A stretch of DNA of 64,000 bases from Siderastrea radians (taxonomy: Eukaryota; Cnidaria; Anthozoa; Scleractinia; Rhizangiidae), in NCBI GenBank assembly GCA_964017195.1, contig OZ024895.1:8180001-8244000 (forward strand). The letters run 5' to 3'. A model generated the notes under the pieces. It made no database searches. It saw only the letters and a program-made list of their open reading frames with translations, and was not told the DNA's origin. Positions 34,056 through 44,227 of this stretch are shown here, one piece after another. Position 1 is the stretch's first letter. Each line of letters opens with the position of its first letter. The position numbers and the translations under genes were made by a program.

Positions 34056-34856
34056 AAATATTTTGATATAAACAAGCTTCAACAACGAAAACAAAAAAGC
34101 CTAATTCGGCATCATTCTGCATCACGCATTTTTGACGTTTTGATTTCTTGATCAAATTTAAATAAGATCACTACTTTTCTCATTAACCACCTAGCTCTTA
34201 ATGAGCTGGAGGCTTCTTGGAACCGTGCTAACTTCGAGTGGAGGCACATCCCAGACGACGTTTCAATCGCTCAACATTCGACCTACTTAATCGCACTCGC
34301 ACTTTGAATTCTTTGAGTTATAAGGCATCATCGCTTAGTTAAGCGATCATGTTCTGGGTGCGGTAAAAGCCTAGATGTGACCTTTGTACTCCCAGGGCTT
34401 TTCCCGCCCTTAGGACATCACCGAGCGAAGAATGGTACTAGCTTATGTACAAACCCTTTTTCTTGAGTTGAGTACTGTTGACGTACCCAGATGAAAAATT
34501 GTCTGGCAAGCATTTATTAATAATGTTGGAGGTTACTATTTAACTGGAAAACCATAATTTCTAGTAATTTTTGGCCACTTCAGGCCTGAGCCTGAAAATA
34601 CCATAAAAGCTTATAACAACCTGCTAAGGCTTCGTGGTTGTTCCTGTGATTCTGATATTGTATTTATTCTCTTATGATTCTCATTGTACATTAAATGCAA
34701 TAAAACAGATTGAAAGAACAAAACGAATCAGAGCACTGTTTTTATATTTAAAAAAGGCTATCTGACTATCCCTGAAAGAGGAACCCACCAAGACGTAGCT
34801 TCAGCCGTTTCAAATCAAACAAGAAGTTACAAGTTTCTTTATATATACTGATTTTA
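34056..34856. other. Non-coding interior of the foldback
   Basis: Nothing recognisable apart from short AT-rich frames. Confidence 0.4.
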
Positions 34857-35218
34857 CGTTTGGCAGAAAATATAGTTTGCGTAATTTTCGTCACATTTTG
34901 CCCCAAAGCATCCAAATATTGGCACTGTATAATTCACGGTCTTTTTACTTCGTTTGCTCAACGCAAACAACCTAGTTTGTCTCAAGCGTTTGTATAAACA
35001 AAACAAAGCGCTTGAAAAAATCCCCTGGACAAAAGCACCAAACGTTCGTAGGCGCTGTGGAAAAGGAAGATCAAAAGAGCAAAATGGAGGCATAGAAAAT
35101 CAATACCAGACCAGAACAGAATAATTGTTACAAGTTGTCCATTTCATTCCAAACAGAGTTATACAAGTCAGTACTGTAACTAGCTGAATTCATCATCAAG
35201 ATTTTCGGGTGTCTGTAA

Positions 35219-35410
35219 AACCCGGAACACACCCGGAACACCCCGGAACACCCCGGAACATCCCGGAACATCCCCGGAACACCCCGGAACACCCCGGAAC
35301 ACCCCTGGAACACCCCCGGAACACCACCGGAACAGCCCGGAACAGCCTGGAACAACCCCGGAACACCCCTGGAACATCCCATAATACCCCCGAACATCCC
35401 ATAATGCCCC
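35219..35410 (-). repeat. GGAACACCCC minisatellite, first array
   Basis: About 17 imperfect units of 10-12 bp, each CCGGAACACCCC with one- or two-base variants (CATCCC, ACCACC, CTGG). It lies in one arm of an inverted pair; the partner array is at 38190-38358. The long frames across it, encoding Pro/Glu/His/Gly/Thr/Arg/Asn repeats, are by-products. Confidence 0.9.
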
Positions 35411-36021
35411 GGAATACCCTCAATACAACCAGGAACACTCTTGAACACCAAAAATTCTGGTCAGCGGTCAGACCGCTCACGCATAGACTGACCCGAGGAC
35501 CTCCGAAGATTAACGAAGATTTCCGAATTTTTCCGAAGACCTTTGCGGATCACCCGAAGACAAAATGACAATAATAAAATAAAAAATAACATTGGTGTCC
35601 ATCAGATCGACAAAGATTTGATTTTGAATATTTCAATTCAATTATTGAAGTTGTTGGAACTCATGCAAGATTTGCATTATAACTCTCGACAAACTGATGT
35701 GACGTCTATAAGTAAAATTCTGGGGGTGGGCATCCCGAATAATAATTCAATTCACCATATAACACGTCACGGTCGCGATAACTTACTCTTGGGCATTGCG
35801 TGACAGATTTTGCACGCAAAACAAAACAGATTTTGCAGGCTGTTAATCGTCTATAGGATTTATTTTTTTTCGTAAAGGCTGTTCCTTTTCAATTTATGTA
35901 GCTAGTACTACCCCATTTTCTCAATAAGTGCCCCACTTGCTGTTACTGTACGAACTGGGCAAAGAAACACCGCCGCTCCTTCTAAAGACCAATTAGAAAA
36001 ATGTTTGAATAGTTTTGACAA

Positions 36022-37189
36022 GTAAGGGGCCGACCATTTAACTCTTGAGGGAGGGGGTGGATGATTTCTGGTCAGCAAGCTTTTTTTTTTCTAGCAACCT
36101 GATGGGCAGGATATTTTTTTCCCTTCTAAATGCTCTGCAGAATATTTTTTTTCCTCTTCATTTCTCTGCAGGATTTTTTTTTCCTCAAAAAAGTGTCATG
36201 TGTTTACATTTACAGAATGTATTTACATTTACATTGTGGTTATTGTTGTAATAGTTCAATATGGAGCTGCAAAGCCTTAAAATGTTGTAAGCTATACAAA
36301 ATCCATCCTCAGAGACCCAGGGGCAGCTAGTCGGGACGACGGGATTTTCATGGGCGAAAGTTTACAACAAGAGCGGCTCTTGTTGTAAACTTTCGCCCGT
36401 GAAAATCCCGTCGTCCCGACTAGCTGCCCCTGGGTCTCCGAGGATGTACAAAATCATGCTATACAAAAACATGTCTCAGTCGGAAAGTCATTCTTTACAC
36501 TCATTTAATATTACGTCATAATATTAGTGATGCTCCACAGGTAGATTTGAAAATGTTTAGTTTCTTATTTAAAAAAAAAGCAAAAAGCAGTTCAGAAATG
36601 CTCATAGCATGGTAATTACTGCTAGAATCATAAGTTAAAATTTAAAAGTGGACTGAAATCTCAAAAACAAATGTGAAAGCAGAATTGAAGTTAGTTGACC
36701 ATGGTCTTATTTGAAAAATGCAAGCACTTATAATTTTTGCTCAGCCTTTTTTCAGTCCACTTCTAAACATGGTTAATGCCGCTATTCACTAGTTACAATT
36801 TAAAAATTGACTGAAATCTCCAAAATAAGTGTGAAAGCAGAATTGAAGTTAGTTGATCATGGTCTAATTTGAAAAATAGCTTTAGGCTAACTGGAGTGGC
36901 TCGCTGGCTCACAGATTGTCGGACCCTATAAAGCTAAGAATGCATTGCACATTCTGAAGCATAACCAACTCCAGAGTTTAAAGGGAGCAAGGGAAGAATA
37001 GTTGCAGTTTTGCTGGAATGATGAAATAGCTTTGCAACATTTTTTTTTCTTGCTTGCAGCAGTGCAAGAATTTTTTTTCTATTTCATTTGTGCTGCATGC
37101 AATTTTTTTCTTCCGACAAGGGCTTGCAGGACATTTTTTTTCGAAATCATCCACACCCCCCCTCAAGAGTTAAATGGTCGGCCCCTTAA
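36022..37189. mobile_element. TTAA-type MITE nested in the foldback, 1.17 kb
   Basis: Termini GGGGCCGACCATTTAACTCT and its inverse, bordered by GTAA (left, probably mutated TTAA) and TTAA (right). Subterminal T-runs with TGCAGGA/TGCAAG words occur on both sides. A 143-bp hairpin element is inserted at 36304. A second internal duplication (about 36640-36720 against 36790-36870) is direct. Non-coding. Confidence 0.75.
36304..36446. mobile_element. 143-bp near-perfect hairpin with 9-bp target duplication
   Basis: Arms of 71 bp (36304-36374 and 36376-36446) around a single G, with only two mismatched pairs. They are flanked by exact TACAAAATC repeats at 36295-36303 and 36447-36455. Arm outer end CATCCTCAGAGACCCAGGGG. 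A 9-bp duplication with long inverted repeats fits a Mutator-type enzyme by family knowledge; the mobiliser itself is not in the window. Confidence 0.92.
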
Positions 37190-38050
37190 GTTGTAACTCA
37201 AGGTTTATCGCAACGTATAAAGTTGGCTTATTGAGGGAGCACACGAACTTTGCAAAGTTCAAGGAAATCTGATATGTACTCTCATCGTTGGTATTTTCCC
37301 TTTTTCGTTTACTGAATTTTTCTCTTAAAGTCTAACTAGATCTTGTGAAAGTAAATAAAATGCTTGTTCCTTTTCTCGCTATAAGAGTGTAAACTCGTTC
37401 GATCCTTTTGCTCCCGGGTTACGTTGTGACATCCTACATTACAGACATTATAAGCCCTCGGATACCTCTACAAAATTATAGTGAGTACTTTTGCAGGCGC
37501 ACATCTCTCCTACTCATTTATCTTCCGAGCTACGCTCTTTTGTTAACCAAAAATATATGCAGGCCTAACTGCAAAAACGTTGTCATTCAAATATGACAAG
37601 AGAAAGCTGCAAGATGGGAATTTATTAGACATGGAAAAACGTTCTCGGATTTTAACATTCCTGAAGCACTCATGCACCACGGTTCGAATTAATATGAACT
37701 GAGGTTTTCTTTAAATGAGGTGTATATATTCACTGTATATTAGCGTACCGAACCGGCGGCCAAACATTTCCATGCACCTGTGGAAATAAAACGATGACGA
37801 TCGTGTGACCTCGGAATAATGACCTTATAGCATTGTGTGACACTGTATCATTTGGCTTTGTTATGTCCTTGAGGTCACACCTGTTTTTTGAACGTGATAA
37901 TGCAAACCTCGCACGAGAAAAATCAATGCAGAATTAACAGTTCAACTGTCACATTTTCATATCACTGAAAATCGTAAGTTATTGATATGAAGGTCACGTG
38001 CATGATATATTTTTTCCCATTAATTAATGGTTTTTTCGCTGTTCTTAAAA
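37190..38050. other. Non-coding interior of the foldback
   Basis: No gene or element ends can be supported. Confidence 0.4.
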
Positions 38051-38189
38051 GCTTCGAAAATATTCCAAGCATTCTTGAAATGCTCGGAAATCTCAGGGTG
38101 ATCCGCAAAAGTCTTATGAAGAATTGGGAATCTTCAGAGGTCTTCGGCTTAGTCAATTCGTGAGCAGTCTGACCGCTGACCACTATTTT

Positions 38190-38358
38190 TGGTGTTCCGG
38201 GGGTGTTTCTTGCTGTTTCGAGGGTGTTCCGGGGTATTATGGGATGTTCCAGGGGTGTTCCGGGGTTGTTCCGGGTTGTTCCGGGCTGTTCCGGGCTGTT
38301 CCGGGGGTGTTCCGGGCATGTTCCGGGGTGTTCCGGGGTGTTCCGGGGTGTTCCGGGT
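38190..38358 (+). repeat. GGAACACCCC minisatellite, second array (inverse)
   Basis: Reads GGGTGTTCCGG on the plus strand, the inverse of the array at 35219-35410. It is embedded in matching flanks (38050-38190 and 38360-38390) that pair with 35440-35570 and 35185-35218. Confidence 0.9.
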
Positions 38359-39510
38359 TTTACAGACGCCCAAGATTTTCTACCTAAAGTGCATGTAGTC
38401 TTAACATTTCTTTAATATTCAATTAAAAAAACAGAGGGATCCAAAAAATTAGAAAGGTTTTTTGCGACAGTTACAAGAACGGACCAAGTTTAGCAGACAG
38501 CCTAATTTGCATAATGCGAGTCACGCAATTCTTCGGAAGCATCCAAAGATCAGGACTCGGTAATTCGCTTATTTGATCAATTTGAACAGTTCGAAACTTG
38601 TATTTGTGTATGCTTTCCTGTATTTATGACATGAAATGGAGAAATCTTAAAATCTAGAACCTATTTATTTCACACAATCTGAATTTGCTCAACAACCTAA
38701 TTTGCATAATGCGTCATATTCGACAAAAGTCACCAGAAGTTCGAAGTCACTGTGGTAAAGGAAGATAAAAAGCGCAAGGTATTTTTATATTTCTGTGCTC
38801 TCTCACATCTCATTAACAGGATTCAATAGGAATTTAGAGCGTCTCGGTCTGGAGTTGTGAAATAAATGTCGGAGAAGACAGGGTACTTTTGGGAGTTTTC
38901 AGAGAGCGCTCAGACATGAGTTAATATGTTAATTATCACGAGCTTCCAGTTTAAAACAAATGAAATTTAACATGCACTTTACACCCTTGAAGGACCTCTT
39001 AACTTGAAAATAATAACACTTTTTTCCTGCCTGTTTTGGTTTTTAGGTAGTGAGGTCGCCAACTTACGCAATTTGCGTGTCCGACCTGGCGTTAATTTAC
39101 GCCTTTTGCCGCTCTCACTGTTGTGGGCTCTAAAAAAACATTTTAACGTATTTCCCAAAACGAAACCCGTTTCAATTACTTGTGACCCAAGATGGTTTAC
39201 TGGGCAAAGTTTGAGGGAAAACTTTTTTCTGACCCGAAATGCAGTGGACCGCTCTACATTGCCACTTAATAAGCTAGCTTTCGAAAGAATGCTACAAGAA
39301 GAGCTGTCGGTGAAAGTCATGCTGAAGTCTTCTCTTTGAAGAAAAATAAGCCAACTCACAGTTTCGTCAGCGGTCCGCATGTTTTCCCTTGCTGTTTTTC
39401 ACCTCTTGGGGAATAACTGCACAACTAAAATTTACTGTATTTTACGGGCCAATAAGCATGAAAGAGAGATGTGGAGCTCCTCTTTTAGGCTTGGCTAAAT
39501 TTATATATTA

Positions 39511-39820
39511 AAGCTGGTTGATTAGAACTCTAGTAAAAATTCCTGACCTGAGAAGAAAAACGTGAATTGATTGGAGTTATGTTTGGAATTTTCACGTTTG
39601 TTTTGATCCAAAAAGGAAACTTCCAGTGAGATGAGCATTCTCTTAATGAATTTTCCGGTAGAGCAGCAGCTTGTGTCTTTGTTAGGGGTGGATAATGTTT
39701 GAAAACTGTTTGTGTTCAGATAAAAATTATGATGAAAATTATAACGTTTGTGTCATAGGTTCCTTTCTTCTATTATGTGCAGTGTAATTAAATATAAAAG
39801 TCTGTGTTATTATATTTCAG
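39511..39820. other. Intron sequence before the first visible SEA exon
   Basis: AT-rich, ending in a polypyrimidine/AG acceptor (TTATTATATTTCAG). No upstream exon is recognised in this stretch. Confidence 0.5.
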
Positions 39821-39876
39821 TACACCGAAGAACTCGCTGGGATCGGATTGACGAAATGTAAGGTGACTAGATTAAG
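39821..39876 (+). CDS. SEA membrane protein, exon 1 seen (middle of SEA domain)
   Basis: 56 nt between TTTCAG and GTGAGT, phase 0 in and 2 out. It encodes YTEELAGIGLTKCKVTRLR with the last codon split. This matches the strand that leads to the autocleavage turn of SEA domains. The first half of the domain, the signal peptide and any ectodomain must lie in exons upstream that I cannot recognise; the insertion nest at 22330-39510 would fall in the preceding intron. Confidence 0.75.
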
Positions 39877-41352
39877 GTGAGTTAGCTACTGCACAAAGAA
39901 CCCTCACACTATAAAGCCGCAGATAAAAAAGGGCTGTGTCATAGGTATTTTAAAAGTCTTGGGGTAAAGTGTTTGGTTAAATCAAAACTAAGAACATTTT
40001 CTTGCACATAAAATGGTCTTAGAACCTCAAGGGGAAGACGTAAAGTGAATTTTTTAACGGAGTGCAAAACATAATCTTTTTATAATGGTTTTCGCTTGTC
40101 AGGAGGGAAAACGTGAACAAAAAAAGCAGCACGGTTTTTTTCAAGTTGCAATCCGTCTTCATCCTGACCATCCGTGGCTGAAGGCTCTTATTTACAGTTT
40201 CAGTGGGCTAGTAGAATAGATATAAACAAATGTGGACGATTATTATCTTGATATTGTCTTGCATTGATGGAAACTGTAATCAGTTTCCATCAATGCAGGT
40301 ACGTCTTTGCCAAAAATGGTTTGTTAAATTGATGCTAAAAATTGATGGCATAGCCCCCTTAATTTACCTCTCTTTGCAGCTAGTTTTCATATTTGTTGGG
40401 TTTGAGGACTGGACGGGAAAGGGAGAATTAATGTAATTGACCTGAGCAGTGCAAATGTAACACAGTGTTGGAGGAATCTAGAATAGGAACTTAAGTGTTA
40501 AATTAATTTTTATTCATTGGTTCTTTTAACATCGTTCATGATTGGCTATTTATGCGAAAGTTATGTAAAACACGAGAATATACACTTCTCGAGGTATTCT
40601 TGGAATGAATGGTTAAGTCCAGTTTTCTGTAAGAATCCAAACAAGAGGGAAATGAAATGTATACATCTATTTCAGTTAACGTCTTGGCAGATGTAAGCTT
40701 AAGCCCACGCGACAAGACCGCAGGGTAATATGGGATTTTTATGCTTACGTTCGCCAAAATCAGTAGTACCTTCCTTGTCGTAGAATAGAAAAGTATATGA
40801 AAGAGTTTTTAAAGCATAAAAATTAAACAAAAAACCCTTAATTTTCAGACAGAGTTTTCGTTTATAAGGTAATGTTTAATTCCACTCATCTTTTCGTTTG
40901 CGGGGTTAAAACTGGGTAAACGTGGAGCACGCGCATGGTATGTAAATTAGAAGTAGGAAAAACAGCATCATGAAAAATATGGAACATGAATTTTTGCACT
41001 TCATGACAAGAACTAACAACTGAAAATGGAAAGCCAAATCAGGATTGTCGCTGACAGTAATCGGACGGTACCTATTTATTACTTGTCCTAATAAATTCAA
41101 AGTTCACGACCAACTTCTGACAACCGTCAAACTAAGTCTGATTTGCAACTATCCACGCTACCCTTCGGTCTTGTCGTGTAAGCTTGAGTTGATCCGACAT
41201 CCTTATTTGAAATAGATACATACCCACACTCTAATTTTCCACATAAGAAGGTCTTCAGTGGTGGGAAAATGAAAGAGTGAGAAATGAGAGGTTTCGTTTC
41301 TCAAGCTTATTGAGAAGGCTTTTAAGAATATTTTTGCTCGGGCAACCGAGCT
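39877..41352. other. Intron sequence, no feature
   Basis: No coding or element structure can be supported, apart from a 16-bp inverse pair GCATTGATGGAAACTG near 40260-40296. Confidence 0.4.
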
Positions 41353-43355
41353 TACCCGTACGAAAATGTCTGGCCTAACTTTAACCTAATTTTGGCCTGA
41401 ATTTTAGCCAGACAAAAGCCAAAATCCTTAGCCTAACATGTAACCTTTTTAAGCGTCGCGTTAACCTGAAAATTGGACCTTAACTTTAACCTAATTTTGG
41501 CCCGAATTTAAGCCAGACAAAAGCTAAAAATTGTTAGCCTAACATTAACCTTTTTTAGCCTCGCGTTAACCTGAAAATTGGACCTTAATTTTTTAAGGCT
41601 TTGAGCCTGACATTTTTAAGGCTTCAAGAATGACCGCACGGCAGAGTGAATGATCACCTAAAAACGATTATTTTTAAGGCTAAAAACACAAAAACTGTAA
41701 CTAAAGGCAATTTAAGCATTAACAATAACTGAGACTGTTCAGTCAACAGCGGTTCAGTTCAAGTAGCTTATGTGATATCAGAAAAACGAACAACAATTTC
41801 AAAATGCACATGTTAAGTTTATTTTGTAACCTTTGTACACGGTAAAATTGCAACAGTGGCGTAACACGTTAAACAGTAAAACTATAGTGTAGCACACAAA
41901 GTAATATAAAGCTAAGAACTACAACACTTTACAGCTAGGTAAAGGTTAACGTCGACTTGATATTTTTATGGTACGGAGTTCGAAGGAAAAGCAACTGCAA
42001 TCATCTCATTATCAATGTCGACCTCGGAAGTAAACTGTTGACTAATCATATGCCACTGATAATTACAATTTTGAAGCTAAGGACACTTTGCTCACCTCAG
42101 TATTATTTGTGGTCAGCTCTTCCGTACATTCTTTCCCTTGTGGAAAAATGGACTCAAATACATTTACAGTGTACGGGAGTCACTTCAATTTGCAGGAGAT
42201 CAAAGAACCTAAATTTATCGTGGCGAACATTATCCTTGTGAAAGTGGCTACACAGCATCGGACCCTATCCGACAGAGCAGTCTGTTCGTTGTTTACAAGA
42301 TGGTTCAGATCGATCTTCGCTCCAGGAAAGCAAAACATTAAAATCTTTTCCAACTGAAAACTGCATAAGTTCTTCTCGCTAAAGCTGTCCGCGCGCTCTT
42401 CTAAGTGAATTATCAACGGTCGAGAATTTCAGGTCAATTTTTGTAATGCGATCGGGCGGGATAAGAAACAATTGTTGCATAAAAGTTGGCCAATTAGATT
42501 AATGCGTCAGCTCTCTCAAGGGAATTTTGCGATAAAATTCCAACACGTGCTTGTCACGAAATGTGGAATAATGGCGTTTTATTCGCCGAAACTGCTCAGA
42601 AGCTTATACTTGGAAAATATTTTTTCAGTGTATTATCATGTACACACAATAAGCTCCCTTCAGTTTTGGCTATGGATCGAATTAGTGAACTAAATCGAAC
42701 GAAGAAGGCGACGTAAATACTAAATATCAAGACTGAATTGATTACGCTAAGCGGAGCTGTTGGAGACCTTTATACCGCTAACAGCTACATCAAGGAATTG
42801 CTGAATGGGAAAAAAATAAAATAAAACTCACATATATAACGGATAGCCGTTGGCACAAAAACGGACCATGAAACCGACAAAACTGAATCATTCCGGATCA
42901 GTCGGATAACTGCAATTAATCTAAATCGTGGTGAGTCTGTTTACATTTTGTATTTAAAAAGAAGATACGTTTAATAATGATTCTTCCCTTGCTTGAATTT
43001 GTTAGTTTCCAAGCGTATGTATCATGATTTGGATTCTGTAAGGTTATTGTTAGGTTGAATAATTTGGTCAATCCTAGTTATTTTGAAGACCAAATAAATG
43101 TCAGGCTTTGTAAGGCCAATGTTTAGGCTACCTAAACAGTAGTCTGTCGCCCTAAAAAAAATTACGCTGTGTCAGGGTACGTTTTAGCCTAACTTTAAAC
43201 CTAACACAACCTTATTAATTTAAGGTTTGGCTTCGTTAACCTAACAAATTCGCTGTTAGGCTTTTGTTAGGTTTGTGTAAGGTCTCAGTTCACTAAATCA
43301 GGCTAGAGTTAGGCCTGAATTAGGCTCTGTCAGGCCAGACTTTTTCGTACGGGTA
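41353..43355. mobile_element. 2-kb TA-flanked inverted-repeat element
   Basis: TA then CCCGTACGAAAATGTCTGG at the left; the inverse (one mismatch), then TA, at the right. Inside the left end a 105-bp unit is repeated twice (41380-41590), and both ends are crowded with TTAGGC/GCCTAA and TTAACC words. A TA target with a short perfect terminus suggests a Tc1/mariner-mobilised, non-autonomous element. Open frames at 41957-42693 are short and unrecognised. Confidence 0.7.
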
Positions 43356-44106
43356 GTTCTGCAGTTCGGGCAGAAAATTTCATTGCTCATAATGCGCAGG
43401 TCCAAACGAAGTGTCTCCGATTTTCCTTGTTCTGACAAATGCAAGCGAAATGTCAGCAAAGGGACACGTAGGTTTGCCGAGGACATGTCGTTGATAATCG
43501 GGGATTGAAAAAGTCCACACGATTTGATATGTTATATGTTCGGACAATTTTCGGGCTTCTCGCCAAGCAGTCGGCCAACGCACGTGGGAATTGACAAACG
43601 ACTTTTTCAGCAACGCTCCAGTTTGGGGCATTCCTCGTCGAATCGGTGGGCGAGATGACATAGAATTGCGGGGAAGAATACGTGAATTTTTCACTTTTTC
43701 GACTTGCTATCTGTTTTTTTACTTGTGAGTTCCTTTTTCTTCGCTACATTAGTGCAAGGTATTTGACTCATAACCTTCTGAAATTAAACGAAGTGTGTGT
43801 AATTTAGCGTATATGTGTGTATTTAGATGAAGCAAATACAGGCGACTCTTGTCTCTTAAGCAGCCTCAAAAGAAACTAGATCTGAATAACGCTAAATGTA
43901 CCTCCGGTTTCAAAATATACAATGAATCTGGAAGATTTTGGGAACAAATTTGTCAGGATTTGCGAAGATTTTCTTGGCAACCTTTATCTAGACCGCTATC
44001 GCTGTCTCAAACCAGTTCCAAGGGAACAAACACGTGTGTCAATACTTGCCAATAGAATTGCATAGCTGAAGGTAAACTCGCGGACTGATTGGCTATCGAA
44101 GAGAGG

Positions 44107-44139
<33 letters not shown>

Positions 44140-44227
44140 GGATATTGCTGACGTGAGTCGTGAGCAAAAATTGTTGCTATCGTGAAAACAAAAATGCAAC
44201 TCGTGCTAGGAAAAAAACACCTTGGAA
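43356..44227. other. Intron sequence, no supported feature
   Basis: A 104-codon minus frame (43380-43694) and smaller frames are open but show no family features. Confidence 0.35.

Larger units (their letters stand above)
30970..39269. mobile_element. 8.3-kb TTAA foldback element inside X1
   Basis: TTAA at 30970-30973 and 39266-39269, termini GTGGCAATGT and ACATTGCCAC. The terminal inverted repeats are about 870 bp (30974-31855 against 38402-39265). X2 carries the uninterrupted site near 30055-30065. The interior has further inverted pairs (32790-32975 with 34857-35095; 35185-35570 with 38050-38390; 36026-36190 with 37040-37185), two GGAACACCCC minisatellites, a SINE and two hairpins. No transposase gene is visible, so it depends on an enzyme from elsewhere. 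Confidence 0.85.
22330..39510 (+). mobile_element. Family X copy X1, interrupted by three insertions
   Basis: The left end at 22330 (TATAGCGGACC..GGAGCACCATGGGTAAG) and right end at 39510 (CTCCTCTTTTAGGCTTGG) belong together, because the segments 22330-22550, 23211-23991, 30304-30969 and 39270-39510 are collinear with the pieces of X2. Removing the insertions leaves about 1.9 kb, the same native length as X2. Interruptions: a TTAA element at 22551, copy X2 at 23992 and an 8.3-kb TTAA foldback at 30970. Confidence 0.85.

Noticed and set aside
35128..35568. Long Pro/Glu/His/Gly repeat proteins over the minisatellite
   Set aside because: All frames are open because of the 10-12-bp repeat; the same applies to 38124-38415.
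41957..42693. Genes inside the 2-kb TA element
   Set aside because: Overlapping short frames on both strands, no DDE or other motifs.
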